Assembly: GCF_027172205.1 (NCBI RefSeq) | Contig: NC_070604.1 | Coordinates: 2,480,001-2,544,000 of the forward strand | Reading direction: 5' to 3' | DNA: 64,000 bases | DNA from: Podarcis raffonei | Taxonomy: Eukaryota; Chordata; Lepidosauria; Squamata; Lacertidae | In this document: positions 38,520 to 50,667 of the stretch, piece by piece | Layout of the letters: the number at the start of each line of letters is the position of its first letter | Numbering within the stretch: the first letter of the stretch is position 1 | Translations under genes and position numbers: made by a program | Notes under the pieces: generated by a model | The model's database searches: none | What the model was told of the DNA's origin: nothing | What the model saw: the letters and a program-made list of their open reading frames with translations, nothing else

Positions 38520-39311
38520 CTGCCAAATGGAAAAAATTCCTACCCGGCCCCTGTTCCAAAACAGGCGACCAACCGAAGTCCAGAGCAAGGCCAAAGCACA
38601 AACCTAAATCGAGGGTGGGTGGGCAGGTGTTTGGCAGCGCAAACCCAGGTAAACCCCCCCAACGCTGCGTCGCTGCCTTTTAAAGGCCCCCCTCGATCAC
38701 ACCACCACTCCCAAGGAAGGGGGGCTGCACCTATGGCCTGTGCGCAACACGGACCCTCAATTAAGAGGGTCCGATATGCTGAAAGAAATCCTACTTACAT
38801 GCTCTCTCTACTCTCACAAGCACAGAATGATCAAGCATAGGAGATCCCAGGCCTTCTAGAGCTCTGACAACCAGTGAGCAGAGGGAGATGTCACAATGAA
38901 CCTTGCGATGCAGCACCCCTGGGCCCTGAGAAAACCAGCAGCCACAAGCCCTGCTCCTCTTAAGGGACGCAACTAAGTTTTCTTAGTCAAATTTATCCGT
39001 AGAAGCTATTATGATGATAGCAAAATATTATTGCTTTCTTTAACACATTATGAAACCAAACCACATTATAAAACCAGTTCATAAAACGAAAGAAAATGAA
39101 TATTGGGGATTGCTTTTTTGAAAGCATCACCACACCCAAGACGATGTGTCAGGCTCCTGGCATGGGCATAGCCAGGGAGGCGAGGGAGGGAGCTGCCCCC
39201 TCTAAATCAAGTAAATCAATAAAAATACTGAACTAACTGACCAATTGTGTCACAGATAACTCGGCTCTGCCCTTAGCCTTCAAAATAAAGCCTGCCCCAC
39301 AATAAATGCTG

Positions 39312-39370
39312 TTTGCACCCAGGAGCCATGGGTGCAAACAGCATTTGCACCCATGGCTCCTGGGTGCAAA
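39312..39370. repeat. Perfect 27-bp hairpin
   Basis: The arms 39312-39338 and 39344-39370 are exact reverse complements (each begins TTTGCACCC and ends GGTGCAAA), separated by CAGCA. The surrounding sequence is not repetitive in this window. Confidence 0.9.
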
Positions 39371-39479
39371 TCAGTTTTCCAAATCCAGGATGGTGCTTTC
39401 AAGGGCGCAATTTCAGCCCCATTTATTCTGATCCTTATGAAGAACTGTTCCCTTTCCCCCATCCTCTTAACAAATGAAT

Positions 39480-39600
39480 TGCCACGGTGGCAGGTTTGAT
39501 CCCCAGATGGGCCAGCCATATATTCCTGCATTGCAGGGGTTGGACTAGATGATCGGCTGGGTCCCTTCCAGCTCTACAGTTCTATGCTTCTTATGTTCTC
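39480..39600 (+). mobile_element. tRNA-SINE tail with CR1-like 3' end
   Basis: A B box-like GGTTTGATCCCC is followed by CCTGCATTGCAGGGGTTGGA, CTAGATGATCGGCTGGGTCC and CTTCCAGCTCTACAGTTCTA. This is the 3' module that lets such SINEs use CR1 reverse transcriptase. Confidence 0.7.
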
Positions 39601-41137
39601 AAGCTCCCCTGGTGCCAGCCAGGTGTGGCCAACTCAGTTTCCTCAAGTACTTGAGGAATGGCAGCCTGTCATAAGAGGATGACAGCTGATGGGCAGCAAC
39701 AAGCCTCTCCTATCTGCTGGGATTGCCAGGCGGCATATGCTGTGCCTGCTCCAAGATGCCTGTTGCTTACAGCTACAGCCATCTCATTCTACTTAGCGTA
39801 AGGGAGTTTCTAGCCCAAGTATCTGCCAGGGAAATAAAGGGTCTGGAAAGGTTGCCCTCGCTCAGAGCGGCCAAGGCGGCATCACTTGGGAAGATAATAC
39901 TCTTTTGTATTTCGTATCCATCTCTGACTAAACAACACAACAGGGTGTCCTTTCAACCAACTTTAGATGATAGAAGCCAAGTTTTCACCATTTATTTAGC
40001 CACTTTTGACTTTCACAAATTTAAGCAGGTGTGTTAAGCCTAAGGCCTCAGTTCTGTGTTCATTTGTTTGCAAGTGGGTTCCACACTGAATTCAGCAGAA
40101 TTTACTTTACAGTAAAAGCTTGTGTCGTATGGGGCTGCCCATGATCCTTCTAACTTTTCATAACTCAAAAAGCTGACTGCTTTTTCAACAGCAGAAGTTT
40201 GGTGGGTCAAAAGTGTCAGAGCCTCCCTTACTCCGAGTCTGCATCTTATTACAGGAGTCCTGAAAATCAATAGTGCCTCTGAGGGCGCCACACATTCAGC
40301 AGTGCTTGGGAGAGCAAACAGAAAGACAGAACTCCTCCTTCCACCATAGAGAAGACAGACAGAGAGACAACTGCACACTTCTGGTTCTGATCAGAAATTT
40401 CCACATGCAGGTTAAGAATGGTGGGGAAACATGGGGGAACTGTCAATAAATCAGGGCAGGTTTGCAGATGCTTCTGCATTGCTCTACATTGCACTTTTGA
40501 CTATGATGACATACCGAGGGACATTCAGTGCAAGATCCTGTTTCCGCTCTGGTTGCTTGAATAGAAATGGGCGATTTTTGTTTTTTTTAATGATTTTCTA
40601 TGTTTCCCTCCCTGCCGCCCAAGGGTTTTAATATGATTTTTCAGGATAGAAGGAGAAAAGAGAGAATATGATTACAGATAAATCTTTTTAAAAGATAGTA
40701 AGGGAGGTATGTTAAAAGGGAACTGTGTGAATAGCTTTGTTAAAAGGCGTTTAAAACAGGCAGAAATTCAAGCCAATTACGTATAAACACTGTATTTTAA
40801 AGCACATTGGAAGCACATTCTTTGCCTCAAAGAGTTCTGGGCATTGTAGTTTTCCCCTCGCAGAACTACAGCAGCAGTGCCCGGAATTCTTTAAGCGGGA
40901 GAAATGGACTGGAAATCTGGTTCAAATATATTGTTTGTACATAGCCTGAGTCTCCTCCATGGAGGGTTGAAGCTGTTCATTTTCTGTTTAAACAGCCTTT
41001 AAAGGCACAAAACCTTTTCCACCAACAAAATACTAATGGAGTTTTTGCTTTCACCATTTTGGGGCTCCCAAAGTGGGGCTTGTCACTCACCCTGCACCCC
41101 AACGCTCTTAAAACCAGATGAAAATTGGAATGGGTCC

Positions 41138-41178
41138 CCCGCTCAGTCAGTGGAGCCTGAGACTCTTAATCTGAGGGT
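41138..41178 (+). mobile_element. Head of a split tRNA-derived SINE
   Basis: CAGTCAGTGGAGCCTGAGAC followed by TCTTAATCTGAGGGTCATG is the 5' tRNA-like part of the SINE whose tail reappears at 41725-41795. The two are separated by about 546 bases made of an opsin fragment and an LTR-like segment. Confidence 0.65.
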
Positions 41179-41477
41179 CATGCTGATGGCCAAATTAACC
41201 GTCAGGAGCTCAGGTGACCTGAGATGGGAGGAGCGCTTCACAGCTGCTGCCAGGACAGCTGAATTCCCCAGAACTGTCAGGATGCCTGAAAGGAGGAGGA
41301 GGAAAGCAGTGTGGTTTTCAGGCATTCATAATCAGTCAACAAACCAGTGCAAGATGCAAACATCATGACCCACAGCCAGTGAATACTATATAAGTCAAGG
41401 TTTAGAAGCCATAGCAGTCTTCTTTTTTAATGAGAAGTAGGTATTTTATTCACAGGCCTTTCTCCACAATAGGTAAT
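41179..41477 (-). pseudogene. Inverted partial copy of the opsin gene (intron 1 end plus exon 2 start)
   Basis: The reverse complement matches 30482-30801. It includes intron, a TTTCAG acceptor and codons for GILTVLGNSAVLAAAVKRSS and HLRSPELLTVNLA. A 21-base piece present in the functional exon (between two GGCC copies) is absent, and the copy stops after ATCAGCATG. Because intron sequence is included, it arose by DNA duplication, not retroposition. It has no use as a gene piece. Divergence is low, so it is fairly young. Confidence 0.9.
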
Positions 41478-41724
41478 GTTGTGTACTGAAGTTCTCACCC
41501 TGGGCGAGCAGAGGGATACTGTAGTTTTCACTCAGGTCCACATATGCAAATAAGGGATTGAAAGTGGCGTTCAGTGATTGGATGGTTACAGAAAGTGGTT
41601 ACTGTTGTGTTCTAGTGGAGCTCTACATAAGCAGGCTGGCTGAACCCGTCAGTTCAGTTCTCTTCTTGCCTGTGAATAAACAAGAGCTGTCTGTGTCGTC
41701 TGATATGTTCACCCACAGCTTAAC
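41477..41724 (+). mobile_element. LTR-like segment (candidate solo LTR)
   Basis: The segment begins TGTTGTGTAC and ends CAGCTTAACA (TG...CA type ends). It has an AATAAA word near 41680 followed by a GT-rich stretch, as in LTRs. No matching direct repeat was found at its borders; the left border abuts the opsin fragment. A fossil of unknown LTR family; the call is tentative. Confidence 0.5.
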
Positions 41725-41795
41725 AGTTCCTGCCTTGCAGGGGCTGGACTAGATGACCCTGGGGTCCCTTCCAACTCTACAGTTCTGTGATCCAT
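41725..41795 (+). mobile_element. Tail of a split tRNA-derived SINE (CR1-like 3' end)
   Basis: CCTGCCTTGCAGGGGCTGGA, CTAGATGACCCTGGGGTCCC and TTCCAACTCTACAGTTCTG form the same 3' module as at 39480-39600. Confidence 0.7.
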
Positions 41796-42029
41796 TGCTG
41801 CATCTTCACTTATTGCGAGGTATTTCAAGGGAAAGAGTTCTACAGGCACGCTTTCCCCCGAGAGGCTCACCTGGTACCTCCATGAGGCACCTTAAGACAC
41901 CAGGTGAAAACCTTTCTCTTCATTTCTGCCTTCGGCTGACCAACGTCCCTTATCCTTGGGAACGCGGGGTGGGAGGGAGGCGGTTCTTGTTTTATTCCGA
42001 TTTTGTGTTTTAATCTTGTGTTTTGACGC

Positions 42030-42680
42030 GGTTCCCTCCAAGCCTTTAAAACAAAGCGGCGCCAGACGCGGGCTCCTTCGGCTCCTCCTCCAGGCCTGTC
42101 GGAAACTGCGCTGGGGAGCCGCTGGTGTCGTTGGAAAACCCTTCGCCCCGCCTCCCTTTGGCGCCGCCTCCGCCGTTGCAACGCGCATGCGTGGTCGGGG
42201 TAGGGCCGGCGGAAGAATCCGGCTTGGTTCGCGGCTCTCCGGGCGGCCGGGTGGAGGCGGAGGGTCCCGGGCCAGGCTCCGTGCGAGGGGGGGGGTCAGC
42301 AGCCCCCCCGAGACCGCGGACGAGAAACTCCAGAAGTTTCCTTGGCGTTCTTTGGCCAGCCCCCCCCCGGGGCCAGAGGGGTCTGTTCTGCTGCCCCCCC
42401 GGACCGCTGTGACGCCCCGGCAGCGGCAGGATTCTTTCCCGGAGGCGCCCCGAGGAGACGCGGCCTGTTGGGCCGCCCCCGCCTCTCGCCCGCCCCTTGC
42501 AGCTGCCGGGGGGGCGCACCATGGGCGGGGGGTTCTGCACCCCCCGGTCCCAATCTGGCCAACTTCTCCGCAGACCCGGCTCTGTGGCTGGAGGGGCTGC
42601 TTTCCAGGCAGAGGGCCTCCGCTCCAGCCCCAGGCTCCCGTCTGGGGGGAGAAGGCAGCTTGGCAGGTGGGGGGCAGCTC
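42030..42680. promoter_or_regulatory. Orphan CpG island, candidate promoter
   Basis: A CpG- and GC-dense 650-bp block with an NRF1-like CGCGCATGCG (42182-42191), CCCCGCCTCCC SP1-type words and no TATA box. No known first exon could be matched on either strand. It could serve the unrecognised minus-strand gene (36.5-38.5 kb) or a noncoding transcript. The long open frames in it on both strands come from the lack of AT-rich stop codons and are not taken as genes. Confidence 0.6.
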
Positions 42681-42959
42681 CGGATTTAGGATGGTTCAGG
42701 CAGTTGCCCCACACAGAGCGCCAAGCAAAGGGGTTGCAAAATTGAGAAGATGCATTTTGGGGGCACCAAGTTTTGGCCTTGCACAGGGCACCATATTTAG
42801 GAAAGATTCTGGTCTGGACTGAGCTCTTCCTTTCTTGGGTACTTTTGATACGGACTCTAAGGAAAGTTGAAAGGCTTGCAAGTTCTCCCCAGAGGTGCAA
42901 CACGGTACTGAAGAAAATGTATTGCTTTACCTGTTTTGTGTCCCTTGTCTTCTAGCACA

Positions 42960-44920
42960 GCAAGAATACTCTCCCTGGAAGCCTGCCATTAGCTGGCTGG
43001 TCCAAAGCAGTAGGTGACGTTTCAGCCCACCACCTTGGCCGTTGTCTGCTGGCTGCATCGCCCCTTCTAGGGTGCTGAGTACTGCAGTTTCAGGAGAAGC
43101 CACAACAGGGAAACTTCCTTTCCTGCATTACTGTTCATTGTAGTTTTGTTAGAATTAAGTTACCATTGCATGTGGATACATTCACTGCTTCTTTAAAATG
43201 GGGGGGGACAGCTTGAGGGGGGCCAGTTTAGGTAAAAGCAGCAGTGTGAGGGCTGTCTTAGCCTTTCTCTGCCTGCCACTTCTCCATTCCTATCTACCCC
43301 CAACTGCTGCTCCGTCTGTGTGGTGCTGAATCCATGTTTGTGAGGGTGGAGTGTGAAAACAAACTGGAAATAGCTTGAGAGAAAGAAATCTTTCGGTGGA
43401 GAAGCAGGGTATGGAGGGGGGGGGGGCTTTCCTTGCTCATTCTCTACTTAAACCACCCTCTTCCAACAGTGTTCTTCTGAAACAAGTAGTAGATGACAGC
43501 TCTTACTTTCATACATCTGCTTGCATTGTTGATGAGACAGGTGCTTGCAAAGCCTGTTATTCTGTGAGGTTTGGTCCCATTTGCACTTTCCCCTCCAGCT
43601 CCAGCAGTCATTGTTTCTTCAGAACTCTGTTATGCATCCTAGTTTCCCCCCCATAGGATAAATGTATGTGTCAGCTAAGTGGAAACTTGGAGATTGCAAC
43701 TTGAAATGTTGTCTGTGGTATGGTGGAATATTTATCCCTGGAACCTTCTTCCCGTTTCTCTGCTTTTCCTCAAGTCTCACGTCCCAGCTCTTTTCCCAGG
43801 TTCCTCTTTCTTCTTCCATTGCCTTGCTGAATGCTTCCACCGGCCACCTTGCCCTGGTCTCTCCACCCCTTAGTTTTAACTGTCTCCTGTGATCTCTTTC
43901 TAGTCCTCAGCCTTCCCCATAAAGCTCTGCCTCTTCCTAGGGCCTGTGTGGTGTTTTAATCTTAGCCAAAATGACAACGTTCCTTTTTAACCTGCAAGTT
44001 GAACTGAAATATTCTGGCAACTGCTCACTCACCTCTTTGATAATAATCTGTCAGAAGTGCAATACAATATAGTGAGCACACCCCCCCCTTTAATTTAATA
44101 ATTTAATTTAATAGGCATAGTTTCTATTTGCATTTCACTGTCTTTTTTCAGTGCAGCAATGTGCTTGAGTTGTGTTACCATTAAATACTTGGGCAGCCCA
44201 GTGACTGGTGATGTGACAACTGCTAAACATATTATGGAGCTGTTATCATTATTGTGGTGTTAACATTGTAACATTCTCAGGTATTTAATTACTTTTCCAA
44301 AGGCATCTATAAATTATCTTTCTAAGCAGCATGCCATCTGAGACATTAAAATACAACTTTTCATTTAGAAAGGTTGCTGAAAAATAATTCATTCTTGTGG
44401 TTGGCTTTCTTATTTTAGTCTATTACCCCATCCTGTCTAAAACCAACATCCATTTATTTTTAATCTGTATTAGCTACGGAGGTGTGTTGTGAATTTTTAA
44501 AAAACGCACCACTTACTCAGGATAATAAATATTTTGGGTTTACGAGCACAATATTTCAAAATAATGTGCTAGTTTTCTGTCATTGTACTAATGCTTCACA
44601 CGGTACCTTGCTAATGCACAAAGGCTGAAAATAATCCACATTTCCCTGGCAGATCAGGGGTTAGTTTGGGTCCCAGAGGCTGCCTGTTCTGTCTGAGGAT
44701 ACACTCACACCTTTGCAGTACAGCAGCTGTTCTGCCTTTGGGCAGTCGGTTCTTGGATTTGCAGATCCAGGAAACCCCGTCCACTGAGAGCATCCTGCTC
44801 TGTTTTCATAATGTTAATTTAAAGCCTTGTTCTCGGATGGTTAAATAACAAGATGCCATAGCATAATGACTACTTTTTGCACAGCTGTGCAGTCAAGTTT
44901 GGATTTGTAGCCAGGTATTT
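42960..44920. other. Intergenic, no gene seen
   Basis: Unique-looking sequence without coding exons that I can support. It contains an 11-base G run near 43418 and otherwise nothing I can name. Confidence 0.5.
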
Positions 44921-44926
44921 CAGTTA

Positions 44927-45142
44927 CAGTGGCACCTCTAGTTACGAACTTAACTTGTTCCGGAGATCCGTTCTTAACCTGAAAGTGTTCTTAACTAGAG
45001 GTGTGCTTTTGCCTCTTGTTGCCGCTGCGCCGCAGGCACACGATTTCCGTTCTCATCCTGGGGCAAAGTTCTCAACTTGAGGTAACTCTTCCAGGTTAGC
45101 GGAGTTTGTAACCTGAAGCATTTGTAACTTGAGGTACCACTG
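44927..45142. mobile_element. TA-flanked MITE (GGTACC-end family), copy 2
   Basis: The ends CAGTGGCACCTCTAGTTACG and TAACTTGAGGTACCACTG are flanked by TA. The interior has TTCCGTTCTCATCCTGGGGC. Confidence 0.85.
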
Positions 45143-45228
45143 TACAAAGAATGTGGGCTTTAGAATCACGTGGTTCTGAAGCATCTTCCTTGGAAAAAAA
45201 ATTTTGGGCTAGACTAATAAGATACCTA

Positions 45229-45597
45229 CGGGACGCGGGTGGCGCTGTGGGTTAAAGCCTCAGCGCCTAGGACTTGCCGATCGAAAGGTCGGCGGTTCGA
45301 ATCCCCGCGGCGGGGTGCGCTCCCGTCGCTCGGTCCCAGCGCCTGCCAACCTAGCAGTTCGAAAGCACCCCCGGGTGCAAGTAGATAAGTAGGGACCGCT
45401 TACTAGCGGGAAGGTAAACGGCGTTTCCGTGTGCTGCTCTGGTGCTAGTTTGCCAGAGCAGCTTCGTCACGTTGGCCACATGACCCGGAAGTGTCTGCAG
45501 ACAGCGCTGGCTCCCGGCCTATAGAGTGAGATGAGCGCACAACCCTAGAGTCTGGCAAGACTGGCCCGTATGGGCAGGGGTACCTTTACCTTTACCT
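45229..45597 (+). mobile_element. tRNA-derived SINE (GGGTGGCGCTGTGG family), full length with 14-bp target-site duplication
   Basis: A complete copy with the perfect B box GGTTCGAATCC. The duplication TAATAAGATACCTA flanks it at 45215-45228 and 45598-45611. The tail repeats TTTACC. It is the best preserved copy in the window and a recent insertion. Confidence 0.93.
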
Positions 45598-46114
45598 TAA
45601 TAAGATACCTAAGGACCACATTTATGTAAACTTATTACAGTGTGGGAAAAGGACAGATGGGATGGGAAGATGGGAATCTAGTGCATGTGATGAAAAACAT
45701 GGGCTACTTTCACACACATAATATCTAAGTGTGTGTTAAATAATTATTTGCAGTGTGAACAACAAAACACAAGAAACAGTAACAACGAACTAATCTGCTG
45801 GGAAGGCCATAGATACATATTACTCCACAGTGAACAAAATGGGTGTGTGTCATTTGTTTCAACCATAATGTGTACAAGTTGTCTATGTATGAGAAAACAA
45901 GATGATAATCTTGCATCTTTTCACATTTTGAATTCTACCTTGGCAACAGCAGCACAGATACCTCCATAGAATGTTTCAGATTCCCTCCCTATAATTGCTT
46001 TTTAGTGTAAACAAGAGATGAGTAGTAACAACAGCAAGAACAACAGATGGCAGCAAAGTCATGGCCCTGAGGAAAGCAATTTGCTAGTAGTATTTACTTG
46101 GTGCTCATTTGGCT

Positions 46115-47480
46115 GAGAATATATTTTTTATCAAACCAAATTGACAACAGTGGCAGAATATTGAAAATCCCATATTAAGAAATATCATTGAGATATGGGC
46201 GAAATATAAAGGAAAACTGACACCAGTAAATTACCCACTAATTCTAGTGGTGATGATAGAAGACTTCCTAGTAAGTTTAAATAAGGAAGTTGAAAAAGAA
46301 GCAAAAGAGAAGAAAATATTCAAAATAAAGGAATGGCTGGAAAAAATGAGAAGCAAAAAACAAGAGCTCTAACATGAAGTACCGTATTTTTTGCTATATA
46401 AGACGCACCAGACCACAAGACGCACCTAGTTTTTGGAGGAGAAAAACAAGAAAAAAACATTCTGAATCTCAGAAGCCAGAACAGCAAGAGGGATTGCTGT
46501 TCTGGCTTCTGGGATAGCTGCAAAGCCTGCATTCACTCCATAAGACGCACACACATTTCCCCTTACTTTTTAGGAGGGAAAAAGTGAGTCTTATAGAGCA
46601 AAAAATACGGTAAAATAACTTGGTTTAACTGTGTACAACTGGGGCAATGGACAAAGAAGTGGTTAAGGGGAAACAAGAAATGCAGAGAGCAACACTTTTT
46701 TAAAAAATGATTTTAAAAGGGAGATGAAGAAAGGGGAAACCAGTAAAATTTATAAAAAATATTAGTAGAATCGGAGGATTAACACAATCAACTAAAAGAG
46801 GTGTGGAAAAGGAGGTAACAGGTCAGGTAAATCGTCACAGCTAGGGGAAAATATGGGAGAAATGCATTCTGAAAATGATGTCTGCAAGGTTAAAAGAAAA
46901 TTACAATGAGTTAATATGGGGGTGGTATTTAATACCAGCAAGATTAAATCACACAAACAAGAAATATTCAGTGTTATGTTGCAGGGGATGGCAGGAAACT
47001 GAGACTTATGTTCACATGTGATGGGGGTATAAATACATACAAAAATTTTGGCACAGGGTGTTTTAAGGAGATAAGACAAATCACAGGGTTAAAGCTGAAA
47101 GTCCATTCATTGTTATCAATTTTTGACAGGGTGGAATGTACATAGGCTATGAAGGACTTGCTCACAAATTTATTAACAGTGGCATGAGTTGTTAGAGCTA
47201 GGAAGTGGAAGGGGCAAGGTGGAAGAATGGTATAAAGAGGTGGGAGATATAGCTATTAATGATAAATTGAGGCAAGATGGGGAATATGGAGAAATGATTT
47301 TGAGGAGATATTGAACTTATTTGTAGAATTTGTACTGTTAAAACAGAAAGGAATCAAACCATCTCAGAAAGTGTTAAAATTTTGGGATAGTTACGATGGG
47401 TTGTGGTCTTGGGGGTGGGGTGCACAATTTTTACTTTTATTATTACTTTGTTTAGAATATTTTTTAAAAAGTCTACAGAA
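46115..47480 (+). mobile_element. Decayed L1 LINE ORF2 fragment
   Basis: Plus-strand frames carry the L1 C-terminal word order: KYSVLCCRGWQ-like text, then TYVHMWWGYKYIQKFWHRV around 46970-47065, matching the CWRC...HMWW...C...FW motif. A MITE (46382-46610) interrupts it. It has many stops and is older than the L1 copies with intact duplications. Confidence 0.75.
46382..46610. mobile_element. TA-flanked MITE (AAGACGCAC family), short copy inside L1
   Basis: The inverted ends CCGTATTTTTTGCTATATAA and TTATAGAGCAAAAAATACGG are flanked by TA (46380-46381 and 46611-46612). It lies within the decayed L1, so it is younger than that insertion. Confidence 0.85.
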
Positions 47481-48059
47481 AATTTGTCAGTATTTGCACT
47501 GGTATCCAGGTCTCTTGTATGTAATCTGGTATGAATGCTGTGGCAGCTTATTTGCATCTGTATTTGTCAACAGCAATCACCACTGAGCAACTCCATATGC
47601 TGTTAGAATCTTAAGCTGTATCTTCTTCCGTATGTACCTTTACAGGCAGAGGAGTGGACCTATTATCCACATCCGTGTTTTTCCATGTGTTGCAAGATCC
47701 CACACTGGAATGCTGCATATGCAAATGCACAGGAATGCTTGTGGGCTTCCCATCTGGTTGGCCAGAGAACAAAATGGTGGCTTAGATGGGCCTTTGGTGG
47801 GACCCAGCAAGGCCCTTGCTATGTTTCCATTGTTGCTATGAAAATACTTAATTATTTAAATAAAGTAGGTATTAAACAAAACCAACTCAAGGAACAGCCA
47901 TGCTTTTTAAGAATGCACATAGACTTGTGCCCCAAATGTAAAAGTCCCAACAAATCTGATTAAAATATTAAAATATTAGCTTAAAATATTAGCTTAAAAT
48001 ATTACTTGAAATATTACTTGATGGATTTTATCACAGGTTCAACAGACTTGGGAGTAATC

Positions 48060-48375
48060 TTTGCCTTGTGCCACTCAGAATTAACAAAAGCCTCCTACCA
48101 TTGAGCATTCATGTCTACTCAGAAGTGGGTTCCACTGACTTCAGTGGGACTTACTTCCAGGTAAGTGTGTTGGTTGCAGCCCTACAGTGCAATTTTATGC
48201 CCACTCCCTGGACATGGTGAGACAGATTTCTGAGTGAACATGCATAGGTTCACACTGCACATTAGTCATACAACACAATCTTATGTATGTTTACTTAGAA
48301 GTACGGTAAGTCCTACTACTGTATGTCCAATAGAACTCACATCCCAATAAAATCTGTTTAGGATTGCAGCCTACA
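48060..48375. repeat. Degenerate CAGAAGTAAGTCCCA-type repeats
   Basis: Words such as TCAGAAGTGGGTTCCACTGA, CTTCAGTGGGACTTACTTCC and AGGATTGCAGCC recur here and again near 49640, 49800, 51060 and 53930. They look like old copies of one reptile interspersed family that I cannot name. Confidence 0.5.
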
Positions 48376-50667
48376 GCGGATAATTTTATTCTTTGTCAAT
48401 CTACCATTTGTTCTGGCATCTCTTATTGTAGCCTCAAACCCATGAACTGAAAACCTATGGTCCTATTAGACATTTACAAGACTGTAGAGGAAACAACCAA
48501 GACTTTTTTTTTACAAGTATTCTTATCAAAATCAGTATTTTTTCCTGAAATGCAATGAAGGTCATGAGGACCTAATGAAACCAACGAGGCTACTTCAAGG
48601 GTGACTGGTGCTGACCCAAAAGGTGTAACTGTCCCAAATCCTAGAGATCAGTAGCCTACCTGTCCGTTTGTGTATGTCACACCAATAATCCAAACATTTT
48701 ATAGAAAACCTTTTTCTGTGTTTATTTTCAAGAATATTGTTTTTGTACTGTATAGAAATATTGTAGGATTTCTTAAGACACTATGAAGTGACACAATCAG
48801 CTCAACAATTTATACATCATGTAAATTCACCCTGACAGATTCCTACACTGAATCTAAACTGCAGTACAAAGAGTACAATACTCATATAAAGCTACTCTTA
48901 GAGGAAAGGGAGGGAGGCAGAATGATCACCTGAAAACAACCTTTTGCGTTCTGATACAAACTTGAGAAGGAAGAGGGGTGGAATCAAGGAAACAGTCAAA
49001 GGTTTCCCGTTTAAATTTTTGAACTGCCTCATTCTAATTACTTCTCATGGGTGTTTGCAACAGTAGCACAGCAGAACAATATTGCAAAATCACAGGGGAC
49101 ATTAATTATCTTGATGTCTGAGGAGTGGTAATAACATATGCAGCAGAGACAGAAATATAGCTATGCCCACAATGATAAAGGTGAAGAAGATTGAGACATC
49201 TGGGGATGTGTTTCATGCAGGCTCTGTTCTGTTCATCTCCATAGTGCAAGTGAGATTCAGTCAGGTACTTGGCCTGACATTGATTTCAAGGTGAATACTT
49301 GCATGCTTAAAAGTCTAGTCACACATTCATGCAGTTCCAGGAATTCTGGTTCAGTTCCCCCAAGTTTTTAGTGTACAAAGTGTCTAATCCACAAACTCTG
49401 TAAGGGCTGGGAGGTTTCTATCATAATCGTAACTTATACTACTCAATTAAAGATGCAGAACACTTTTGAACTGATGTGAGAGTATGCAATCACAAACTCA
49501 AATACAGCAACTCTGTGCATATTCTTACATTAACTCAGATGGGGTGTGTTGTTTATCAACACAGTATTTACTGCATACAGGAGAAAGAGATACAAAATTC
49601 AGTGGATATTATGATTTAAATATATGCAGCCTGATCCTAGCCTTGTTTACCCAGAAGTAATTCTGATTTACTGCAACAGGGTCTACTCCCAATAAGACTG
49701 CAGTGTATCATATTGTACCCTGCTCCTATTCATGTTGGAAGTACGTACCGCTGAACACTGAAGGGCTGGACCCAAAGTAAATCTGCATTGGATTGTAGTC
49801 TTAAAACACAATTCTAATCATGCTGGCTCGGAAATTATTCTCATAACATTCAGTGGGACCTATTACTGCTCTTGATTACTCAGTGGCTCCTTTCTGCTGT
49901 GATCCTCACTTGAGGGGGCTCTTTGTATCCCTTTCTTATGTCTGTTAAAACACAAGCAGAAAACTTATTCCATGCTATCCACTGCTGTTTCTTGTAAGCC
50001 CCACCTAACTCTGCAAAGTGCCCCAGGAAGGGGAGGGTGGTGCTGCCAACCTTAGTAGGTGAAGTAGGCAGATCTGGGGATAATGCAATGGCTTTTTTAA
50101 CCTCAGACTAGCCAATCTGTCACTTGTAATAGAGCAGAACTTCAGAATATGGCACTGTAAACTTTTGCAGGGCCTGAGCAGAGGCTACACACAGGTGAAT
50201 TAGCAGAATCTTCTTAGCACCACTCCAGTTTTACAGAGTGTGTATGAAAGAAATTTTGGCCCCGTCTCCTCACTAAAATGAATTCCATGTGAACTGACTA
50301 AACCTAGAACTTCTAGTACTTCACCTACTAAGATGATGGAGTGATGCAGAGGAGTGGTTAATCTTTTTTTAAAAATTATCTCAAACAAGAAGGTCCCAGC
50401 TTTGATTGATTGTTTGATTGACATTGATTGATTGAAGCATAAGTTCATTTTGTTACCTCTATTTGTGTTTTTAAAAATGTTACGCTACAAAAAGTCTCCA
50501 TAATAAACATCTTTAAAAGTCACTATAATACATGTGTTAAAAATAAGACATGTCCATTCCTCAGATTGTAACACCCAAACAAGTCCTCAGAAGCCCACTG
50601 TGAAACATTGACAGAGGGGTACATTTCATTGGGCCATGTAATCACATGGACAATGCAGTTATATGGT

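Noticed and set aside
30482-41477. The second opsin segment as a retrocopy
   Set aside because: It contains intron 1 sequence and the acceptor site and has no poly(A) tail, so it did not come from spliced mRNA.
41956-42903. Frames of 288 (plus) and 285 (minus) codons
   Set aside because: Both come from the GC-rich island at 42.03-42.68 kb; the two strands mirror each other and no domain or splice-linked continuation is seen.
45229-45330. tRNA gene prediction from GGTTCGAATCC B box
   Set aside because: The box belongs to the head of a SINE; the head cannot fold into a full cloverleaf with a proper acceptor stem and is followed by SINE body and tail.
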